13,522 nucleotides of DNA, from contig JAODBP010000082.1 of NCBI GenBank assembly GCA_025464025.1, forward strand, positions 1 through 13,522. The letters run 5' to 3'. A model generated the notes under the pieces. That model worked only from the letters and a program-made list of their open reading frames with translations, was not told the DNA's origin and made no database searches. The position numbers and the translations under genes are program-made. Source of the DNA: Actinomycetes bacterium. GTDB taxonomy: Bacteria; Actinomycetota; Acidimicrobiia; Acidimicrobiales; CADCSY01. Shown here in pieces: positions 7,582-13,091 of this stretch (within the stretch, counting starts at the first letter, position 1; each line of letters starts with the position of its first letter).

Positions 7582-8324
7582 TGCGCCGGCACGTCCCGGG
7601 CGAGGACGGAGATGCTGCCCACGTGCGTCGGGACCTTGCGGTCGTCGCTGACGATGCCGCCGTCGCGCATCGACACCTTGCGGTTGGCCCGCTCGGCCAC
7701 CTCGAGGTCGTGGGTCACCATCACCACGGCCCGCTCCGGCGACTGGAGCGACTCGAAGATCTCCAGCACGTTGGCGGCGTTGGCCGTGTCGAGGGCGCCG
7801 GTCGGCTCGTCGGCCAGCACCATCAGCGGCTCGGTCACGATGGCCCGAGCGATGGCCACCCGCTGCTGCTCGCCACCCGACAGCTGCACCGGCCGGTGCC
7901 CGGTTCGCCCGCCCAGCCCGACCCGCTCGAGGGCGGCCCGGGCCCGGTCCTTGCGCTCGGCCGACTTGATGTCGCGGTACAGCAGCGCCGTCTCCACGTT
8001 GCCCAGCGCGGTGAGGTGCGGGATGAGGTGGAACTGCTGGAAGACGAAGCCGATCGAGTCGCCCCGCAGGGCCGAGCGGGCGGCGTCGTCGAGCACGGCG
8101 ACGTCCTGGCCGGCCACCCGCACGATGCCGGACGTGGGCAGGTCGAGGCAGCCGAGGAGGCCGAGCATCGTCGACTTGCCCGAACCCGACGGGCCGATGA
8201 TCGAGAGCAGGTCGCCGGCGTGCACCTGGAGCGACACCTCGCGCAGGGCGTGGACCGGCACCTCCTCGCTGCCGTAGACCCGGGAGACGCGCTCCAGCTC
8301 GATCAGCGCGGTGGGGTTCGTCAC
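7578..8324 (-). CDS. ABC transporter ATP-binding protein, MacB/LolD-like
   Basis: 248-residue nucleotide-binding subunit with all motifs intact: Walker A GPSGSGKS at 44-51, Q-loop in FVFQQFHLIPHLTALGNVE around Q96-Q97, signature LSGGEQQR at 148-155, Walker B VLADEPTG with D172 and E173, and the switch His205 in THD. The Q-loop region FVFQQFHL and the ALDT after Walker B are typical of the MacB/LolD/YknY group. A C-terminal tail of about 25 residues (after RDGGIVSDD) is slightly longer than the minimal family domain. GTG start at 8324 overlaps the adaptor stop (GTGA, 4 nt), and its own stop overlaps the permease start in the same way, so all are translationally coupled. It powers the neighbouring permease by ATP hydrolysis. 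Confidence 0.95.
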   Translation of the reverse strand: MTNPTALIELERVSRVYGSEEVPVHALREVSLQVHAGDLLSIIGPSGSGKSTMLGLLGCLDLPTSGIVRVAGQDVAVLDDAARSALRGDSIGFVFQQFHLIPHLTALGNVETALLYRDIKSAERKDRARAALERVGLGGRTGHRPVQLSGGEQQRVAIARAIVTEPLMVLADEPTGALDTANAANVLEIFESLQSPERAVVMVTHDLEVAERANRKVSMRDGGIVSDDRKVPTHVGSISVLARDVPAQ

Positions 8325-10777
8325 GATTGCTTGTCGACCTCGACGATCACCACGTCGCCCGGCTTCAGGCCCGCCTTGACCTCGAGGTACGAGCCCTCGG
8401 CGATGCCGGTCTGGACCCGGACCTCCCGGACCTTGCCGGTGGCCACGTCGAGCACCCGGACCACGTCCTGGCCGCTGCCGTCCTGCTTGACCGCGGCGAT
8501 CGGCACGGCGAGGGCATCGGCTCGCTCGTCGAGCAGCACGTCGATGCTCACCGACGCCCCGTCGGCGGCGGCGAAGTCGGCGATGGTCACCTTGCCCTCG
8601 TAGGACTGGGCCTTCGTCTGCTCGTCCGTGGTCGCCGTGTCGTCGAGCTCGGAGATGGCGCCGTCGACCTCGTCGGTCGAGCCCTCGAGCTTCACCTTCA
8701 CCTGCTGGCCGACCTTCAGCTTGGTGCGGTCGGCCGCCGACGCCTTCAGCGTGACGGTCAGGCCGGCGTCGGTCAGCGAGAGGAGCGGGACGCCGGCCTG
8801 GACGGCGGCACCCTCCTTGACCAGGACCTCGCCGACCCGGATGGGCCAGTGGCCGGCGACCATGTCGGTCGGCTCGAACGTGACGTCGTCGGCCAGCGTG
8901 AGGAGCGGGATGGTGAGGGTGGTCTGCCCGGCGTGGAGGACGGCGGTGCCGGTGAGGGCGCCGAAGTCCTGCCCCGGCGTGGCGCTGCCCACGACCTGGT
9001 AGCTCACCGATGTGTCCTCGGCGGGCGCCTGGTCGGCCACCACGGTGAGGACCGTCCGGCCGCCCTCGGCGACCGTGCCGCCGCCGCCGACGAGCCGCAG
9101 CTCGGGCAGGTCGTCGGACTCGATGGTCGCCACGCCGCCGGTCGCGCCACCGACGAGGTAGTCGTCGCTGGGGGCGAGCGTCACGCTGAGGGTGCGGTCG
9201 GGCTCGACCACGGCGTCCTGCACCGTCGGCACCTGCACGGTGACCGACGTCTGCCCGGCGGGCACGACGATGCGGCCGGTGGCCGGGGCGTAGTCGCCGC
9301 CGAGCAGGGCGGTGCCGCCGTAGACGAGGCGGAGCGGCAGGTCCTCGGTGAGGCTGTGGTCGAGCGTGACGGCGAACGGCACGGGCTGGCCCTCGGCCAC
9401 CCGGGTCGCCGTCGGTCGCACGGTGACGATGGGCAGGCCGACCGGCCCGGTCCGCTTGGCGATGGTGACGACGGCGGCGCCGGTGCGGCCGACGCGGTAG
9501 CCGGTGCCCTGGCCCAGGCTCACGACGATCCGCTCGTCGGGCTCGAGCACGTCGTCGGTGAGGGTCTGGAGGTCGACCGCGGTGGCCCGGATCCCGGCCG
9601 GGAGGGTGATGACGGGCGAGATGGTGCGGTAGTCACGCCCGGCCGTGGCGTCGCCGCCGAGGTTCAGCGTCACCTGCGTGTCGCGCACGGGGGCCTGGTC
9701 GGCCTGGATGACCACCGACGCCGGCGCCCCCTCGGCGACCCGACCGCCGCCCGACACCGTCAGCTCGGGCAGGTCGTCGGAGATGATCCGCGTCGACGCC
9801 ACGTCGCCGCTCGAGCGGTAGCCCGAGGTCGCCGGCACGCTGAGGGTGAACGTCTCGTCGTCCTCCACCACGTCGTCCTGCCGGGTCGGCACGTTGACCG
9901 TGATCGACCAGGCACCGGCCGGGAAGAGCACCTTGCCGACAGGGAGGATGACGTCGTCGGGCCCGGCGGTGCCGCCGGCCTGGAGCGTCACGTCCATGTT
10001 CCCGCTCGGCACGTCGTCGGCCGAGATCTCGAAGGTCGCCATGCCACCTTCGGCCGTGACGGTGTTGACCGCCCGGATGGTGAGCAGCGGGTTCGACGTG
10101 GACACCAGCCGGATCGTCGGCTTCCCCGTCGCCGGCGCCAGCGAGACCGTGGCCCGGCCGCCGCGGTAGACCGCGCCGGTCGCCTTGGCGCCGGCCCCGA
10201 TGGTGATGCCGGTCGAGCTCTCGGCGCCGACCTTGTAACCGGTGCCCTGCCCCAGCGAGACCGTGACCGTCTCGGGGTGCTCGGGCGTGGCCCCGGGGTA
10301 GCCGTGGGCCGCCTGCCACTGGGCCAGGGCGAAGCGGGTCTGCTCGGTGTAGAGCCCGTCGACCGGACCGGGCGACCACCCGGCGGCGGCCAGCACGGTC
10401 TCGAGCTGCTTCACGTCCTGGCCCCGCGACCCGACGTCGAGGCTGCGGAAGAACGGCACGTCGCCCGGCACGGCCACCGCGTCGCGCCCGTCGAGCGACA
10501 ACAGCGACTGGCCGGCCTGCACGCTGGCGCCGTCGGCGACCGTGACCTTGCTGACCACACCTGGGCCGGCGGCGTCGACCTTGCGCTGCTCGACCCGTCC
10601 GACCGTGCCCTTCAAGGTCACGTCGTCGGTGAGGGTGCGGCGCTGGACCTCGGCCGTGATCACGAGGTCGTGGGACGTGCCGCCCCCCTCGCCGCCGTGG
10701 GCCACGGCGGCGACGCCGCCGAGCACGGCCACGCTGGCGGCCAGAGCGGCCGCGATCGTCGTCAGGCGCGACCTCAC
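8321..10777 (-). CDS. ABC exporter adaptor (HlyD/MacA-like) with peptidoglycan-binding domain and inserted Calx-beta array
   Basis: 818 residues, about twice a normal adaptor. Order: membrane anchor or signal segment 5-27; first beta and lipoyl half around 38-110 (GPGVVSKVTVADGASVQAGQ at 71-90); PG_binding_1 module at 114-165 (DVKQLETVLAAAGW, then PGPVDGLYTEQTRFALAQWQ); Calx-beta array 167-636; second lipoyl half 637-672 (VGEVLVKEGAAVQAGVPLL); beta-barrel with TLKASAADRTKLKVGQQVKV at 677-694; membrane-proximal part ending KAGLKPGDVVIVEVDKQS. In actinobacterial adaptors of this type a peptidoglycan-binding module in the lipoyl region is familiar; the long Calx-beta insert is the odd part. Start is GTG at 10777 overlapping the lipoprotein stop (GTGA); the frame is open further upstream, but that stretch overlaps the lipoprotein and has no signal sequence. 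It should bridge the permease to the outside of the cell, anchored to the wall. Confidence 0.88.
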   Translation of the reverse strand: MRSRLTTIAAALAASVAVLGGVAAVAHGGEGGGTSHDLVITAEVQRRTLTDDVTLKGTVGRVEQRKVDAAGPGVVSKVTVADGASVQAGQSLLSLDGRDAVAVPGDVPFFRSLDVGSRGQDVKQLETVLAAAGWSPGPVDGLYTEQTRFALAQWQAAHGYPGATPEHPETVTVSLGQGTGYKVGAESSTGITIGAGAKATGAVYRGGRATVSLAPATGKPTIRLVSTSNPLLTIRAVNTVTAEGGMATFEISADDVPSGNMDVTLQAGGTAGPDDVILPVGKVLFPAGAWSITVNVPTRQDDVVEDDETFTLSVPATSGYRSSGDVASTRIISDDLPELTVSGGGRVAEGAPASVVIQADQAPVRDTQVTLNLGGDATAGRDYRTISPVITLPAGIRATAVDLQTLTDDVLEPDERIVVSLGQGTGYRVGRTGAAVVTIAKRTGPVGLPIVTVRPTATRVAEGQPVPFAVTLDHSLTEDLPLRLVYGGTALLGGDYAPATGRIVVPAGQTSVTVQVPTVQDAVVEPDRTLSVTLAPSDDYLVGGATGGVATIESDDLPELRLVGGGGTVAEGGRTVLTVVADQAPAEDTSVSYQVVGSATPGQDFGALTGTAVLHAGQTTLTIPLLTLADDVTFEPTDMVAGHWPIRVGEVLVKEGAAVQAGVPLLSLTDAGLTVTLKASAADRTKLKVGQQVKVKLEGSTDEVDGAISELDDTATTDEQTKAQSYEGKVTIADFAAADGASVSIDVLLDERADALAVPIAAVKQDGSGQDVVRVLDVATGKVREVRVQTGIAEGSYLEVKAGLKPGDVVIVEVDKQS
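8870..10279 (-). repeat. Calx-beta repeat array inside the adaptor (three full domains flanked by two complementary half domains)
   Basis: Residues 167-636 of the adaptor. R0 is a C-terminal half (167-194, with VSLGQGTGYKVG). R1 is 229-335, R2 336-441, R3 448-555, and R4 is an N-terminal half (557-636). Calx-beta hallmarks recur: an AEG near each domain start, G(D)xxAGxDY in the middle, LPAGxxxxxV, then DDVxEPDExxxVSL and a closing DD. The acidic clusters are those that bind Ca2+ in known Calx-beta domains. R2 and R4 share LPEL, VAEG and ADQAP; R0 and R2 share VSLGQGTGY(K/R)VG; R1 and R3 both end in SDD followed by LPEL. At DNA level 21 bases are identical at 9098-9118 and 9761-9781, 663 bp (221 codons) apart. 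Confidence 0.85.
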
Positions 10778-11454
10778 TTGGGCTGGGCCTCGGACGCGCA
10801 CTCCTGGAGGTCGCCGCTGGTGAGGATGTCCTTGCCGTCGGGCGCCACGATCTGTGGGCCGCTGCCGCTGGCCGCGCCGCCGAAGGAGAACAAGCGCCCC
10901 TTCGAGTCCGGCTTCGGCTTGGGGATGTCCCACCCGCGCCCGATCATGCAGTCCCTCCAGCGCAGGTAGGCCTTGTTCTGCTTCTTGACCTCGGCCGGCG
11001 ACATCGAGTCCTGCGCCTTCTGGGCGTCCTGCATGGACTGGACGATGTTGGTCTTGGCCGCGCACGTCGAGAGGTCGTCGAGGTAGGCCGGGTCGTTCGT
11101 CGGCGAGTCGGGGTTCGCCTGGTCGGGCACGCCGCGGAAGCTGGTGCCCCGGTCCTTCAGGCACTGCATGAAGTCGCCGCCCGACTTGAAGAACGCCGTC
11201 TGCGGGTCCTCCTCGGCGAGCGGCACGGTGTCGTCGGTGGCCGTGGCGGCGCCCGTCGGCGTGGCGGTGGCGACGTCACCCGCCGGCGTGGCCGGCCGGC
11301 TCACCCCGTGGGTGGTGACCTTCCAGCCCGGCGGCAGCTTGATGTCGAGCTGCCCGGCCGAGATGACGTCATCAGGCCGGGACGCGCCGTCCCCGCACCC
11401 GGCGAGGAGCACGGGCAGGAGCAGGAACGCGACGAACACCCCCCGGCGGAACAT
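10774..11454 (-). CDS. Hypothetical lipoprotein of the ABC exporter unit
   Basis: 226 residues. A signal peptide MFRRGVFVAFLLLPVLLAGC ends in a clear lipobox (LLAGC) with the lipidated Cys at 20. After a Thr/Ala/Pro-rich linker (about 52-80) comes a mature domain with four more cysteines at 98, 131, 169 and 219. Two of them sit in similar motifs: FMQCLKDRGTSF and WRDCMIGRGWDI (Cys, four residues, then Gly and an aromatic or hydrophobic patch). This suggests a tandemly repeated small disulfide fold. I do not recognise the family by name; similar Cys-x4-Gly lipoproteins are seen beside actinobacterial ABC exporters (recollection, not checked). The ATG at 11454 has no Shine-Dalgarno but has a promoter-like TACCGT 8 nt upstream. 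It is the first gene of the exporter unit and overlaps the adaptor start by 4 nt, so it probably works outside the membrane with the adaptor. Confidence 0.85.
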   Translation of the reverse strand: MFRRGVFVAFLLLPVLLAGCGDGASRPDDVISAGQLDIKLPPGWKVTTHGVSRPATPAGDVATATPTGAATATDDTVPLAEEDPQTAFFKSGGDFMQCLKDRGTSFRGVPDQANPDSPTNDPAYLDDLSTCAAKTNIVQSMQDAQKAQDSMSPAEVKKQNKAYLRWRDCMIGRGWDIPKPKPDSKGRLFSFGGAASGSGPQIVAPDGKDILTSGDLQECASEAQPK

Positions 11455-11462
11455 CCCGGTCG

Positions 11463-11491
11463 ACGGTACGGACGGGCGGGCCTCCCGTCGA
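11463..11491 (-). promoter_or_regulatory. Candidate promoter of the ABC exporter unit
   Basis: On the minus strand TCGACG (11486-11491, four of six matches to TTGACA), a 17-bp spacer, then TACCGT (11463-11468, TAnnnT type), 8 nt before the lipoprotein ATG. It lies in the 59-bp gap after the hydrolase gene, so the exporter may have its own near-leaderless transcript. Confidence 0.35.
11471..11489 (-). terminator. Small hairpin after the hydrolase gene, possible weak terminator
   Basis: GACGGG (11471-11476) and CCCGTC (11484-11489) pair perfectly around a 7-nt loop, 25 bp downstream of the hydrolase stop in its direction of transcription. There is no T-tract. It overlaps the candidate -35 of the exporter promoter, so only one of these readings may be right. 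Confidence 0.25.
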
Positions 11492-11513
11492 TGGCCCGTT
11501 CAGGTGGGGCGCG

Positions 11514-12458
11514 TCACCGCCCGCCGAAGGTGGCGATCAGGAGGGCGTTGAGGATGTCGGCCCGCTCCCACTGGAGGAAGTGGCCGGCGCCGGGGACGAC
11601 CAGCGGGCCGATCCGATCGGCGAACGCGATCTCGCAGGCGTGGACGAAGTCGTCGCCGACCACGTGGTCGTCGGGGCCGTAGAGCACGAGCGTGGGGACC
11701 TGGACCGGGCCGAACGTCATCGGCATCTCGGGCATGGGCCGACCGTGGGCGAGCTGGTAGGGCGCCCACGACGCCCGGATGCGATCCTCGGCGGCGAACG
11801 GCTCGGTCATGAAGTCGACCTGCTCGGCCGTGAACGTCCCCGGCGAGGCCCAGAGCCGGCTCGTGTACATGGCGGCGATCCACTGCCGGCGGGCGGCGTC
11901 GGTCGGGAGCATGGCGGCCAGCTCGTCGGGCCGGCGGCCCTGGAGGTCCTGGTAGTCGCCCGTGCCCATCGGGCCGCCGGCGAGGGCGCTGAAGGTCGAG
12001 AGGTCGAGGCCCTCGGTGGGCGGCGGCACCGTGTTGAAGAAGCACAGCCGGTCGACGAAGCCCTCGAACCGCTGGGCCAGGTCGACGGCGACCGGCCCGC
12101 CGAGGTCGCCGGCCACGACGGTCACCCGCTCGTGGCCGAGGTGGTCGTGCACGAGGGCGTGGATGTCGCGGCTGTAGCGGACGAGGTCGTAGGCGTCGTC
12201 GGGCGAGAGGTCGCTGTCGCCGTAGCCGCGGAGGTCGGGGACGATGACCTCGAAGCCGGCGTCGGCGAGGGGCTGCACGTTCCGCCACCAGATCCGCTTG
12301 GTCTCGGGGTAGCCGTGGATGAGGACGATCGGCGAGCCACCCACGCCCTCGTGCAGGTAGGCGGCCTGGAGCCCGTCGAGCACGGGCCCCTGGTGGACCT
12401 CGAACGCGTCGAAGGCCGGGGTCGCCTGCGCCGGGCGCAGACGAGGGTCGTAGGCCAC
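11514..12458 (-). CDS. Alpha/beta hydrolase, epoxide hydrolase-like
   Basis: 314-residue alpha/beta hydrolase. The oxyanion-hole segment is HGYPE at 48-52 (epoxide hydrolases have HGFPE). The nucleophile elbow is VVAGDLGGPVA with Asp118 where lipases have Ser, the arrangement of epoxide hydrolases and haloalkane/haloacetate dehalogenases. The acid is probably D263 or D264 in YGPDDHVV and the base H293 in GAGHFLQWE. Cap-domain tyrosines Y169 (GDYQDLQ) and Y234 (WAPYQLAHGR) lie where epoxide hydrolases keep ring-opening tyrosines, so I favour an epoxide hydrolase over a dehalogenase; this is inference from position. Start is GTG at 12458, sharing one base with the stop of the NTF2-like gene (TAGTG), so the two are coupled. 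Longer reading frames upstream only run through that neighbour. Confidence 0.88.
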   Translation of the reverse strand: MAYDPRLRPAQATPAFDAFEVHQGPVLDGLQAAYLHEGVGGSPIVLIHGYPETKRIWWRNVQPLADAGFEVIVPDLRGYGDSDLSPDDAYDLVRYSRDIHALVHDHLGHERVTVVAGDLGGPVAVDLAQRFEGFVDRLCFFNTVPPPTEGLDLSTFSALAGGPMGTGDYQDLQGRRPDELAAMLPTDAARRQWIAAMYTSRLWASPGTFTAEQVDFMTEPFAAEDRIRASWAPYQLAHGRPMPEMPMTFGPVQVPTLVLYGPDDHVVGDDFVHACEIAFADRIGPLVVPGAGHFLQWERADILNALLIATFGGR

Positions 12459-13024
12459 TACGCCGCCAGTTCGACGATGTCGCCGGGGCCGAGCTTCCGG
12501 GACGCGATGCCCTCGAAGCCGTTGCCGCCGGTGTAGGTGTCCTCGCCGGTGAAGAGGCCCTCGGCGTCGATGGGCCAGAGCGTGGCCATGCGGGCCTCGT
12601 ACAGGTAGAACGCGGCCTCGTCGTCGACGGCGATGCCGCGGGCGGCCAGCGTCGAGCCGGGGTACGCCATGCGCATCACGCCCTCGGTGAGGATGCAGTG
12701 CTTGTCGACCACGAGGCGGTCGATGGCGAACTGGAGGCGGGTGGCGCCCGAGGCGATGAAGTCCTCGTAGAACTTCCGCACCGCCGCCTTGCCCCGCGGG
12801 TTGGTCTCGGGCGGGGCGCCGTAGGCGTCGTAGTGGGCGTCCTCGGCGACGGTGGCCATGAGCGTGTCGAGGTCGCCGGCGGCCTCGGCCTTCATGTGCA
12901 GGAGGAGCAGCTCGAGGTTGCGGCGCAGCGTCGGATCGGTCTCGGCGGCGAGGCGCTCCTCCACCACCGACCACGTGAGGTTCTGGTCGATCACAGGCTG
13001 CCCTGTCGGTTCGCTGGCGCTCAT
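12458..13024 (-). CDS. NTF2/SnoaL-like protein
   Basis: 188 residues, ATG at 13024. The core reads as the NTF2-like cone: RRNLELLLLHMKAEAAGDLD (about 35-53), TVAEDAHYDAYGAPPETNPRG (58-78), KAAVRKFYEDFIASG (79-93), FAIDRLVVDKHCILTEGVMR (99-118), and a late strand with ATLWPIDAEG. The SnoaL family includes small enzymes (cyclases, isomerases, limonene-epoxide hydrolase) and non-enzymatic relatives; I see no residue set that decides. An ATG further upstream (13171) would overrun the divergent amidohydrolase promoter and is rejected. No Shine-Dalgarno is visible, but TACGCT stands 7 nt before the ATG, so the mRNA may be leaderless. It is translationally coupled to the epoxide-hydrolase-like gene, suggesting both act on the same compound. 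Confidence 0.85.
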   Translation of the reverse strand: MSASEPTGQPVIDQNLTWSVVEERLAAETDPTLRRNLELLLLHMKAEAAGDLDTLMATVAEDAHYDAYGAPPETNPRGKAAVRKFYEDFIASGATRLQFAIDRLVVDKHCILTEGVMRMAYPGSTLAARGIAVDDEAAFYLYEARMATLWPIDAEGLFTGEDTYTGGNGFEGIASRKLGPGDIVELAA

Positions 13025-13031
13025 CCGGCGG

Positions 13032-13037
13032 AGCGTA
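13032..13037 (-). promoter_or_regulatory. Candidate -10 element of the NTF2-like/hydrolase unit
   Basis: The minus strand reads TACGCT (TAnnnT type) ending 7 nt before the ATG at 13024, consistent with a leaderless start. No good -35 is seen at 16-18 bp. Confidence 0.35.
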
Positions 13038-13055
13038 GGTGTGACCGATGTCGGG

Positions 13056-13085
13056 TTGACCGAATCATGACTGAGTCCTGATACT
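13056..13085 (+). promoter_or_regulatory. Promoter of the amidohydrolase gene, probably leaderless
   Basis: TTGACC (13056-13061, five of six to TTGACA), an 18-bp spacer, then GATACT (13080-13085, four of six to TATAAT). Six nt separate the -10 from the ATG at 13092, so transcription should begin at or next to the start codon. No Shine-Dalgarno sequence is present. Confidence 0.55.
13064..13082. promoter_or_regulatory. 19-bp palindrome, candidate repressor operator
   Basis: ATCATGACTGAGTCCTGAT is symmetric about 13073 except for one mismatched pair (ATCAnGACTnAGTCnTGAT). It fills the spacer between the -35 and -10 of the amidohydrolase promoter and overlaps the -10, the classic site for a dimeric repressor. 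A direct repeat TGACCGA at 13042-13048 and 13057-13063 lies beside it. No regulator gene is in the window. Confidence 0.5.
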
Positions 13086-13091
13086 GGTGCG

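Noticed and set aside
8327..10969. 880-codon plus-strand open frame opposite the adaptor
   Set aside because: Arg/His/Gly/Asp-rich translation with no domain, fully antisense to a gene with clear domains; typical of antisense frames in high-GC DNA.
10778..11164. N-terminal extension of the adaptor frame up to 11164
   Set aside because: It overlaps the lipoprotein gene in another frame. The GTG at 10777 sits in a GTGA overlap and directly precedes a membrane anchor segment.
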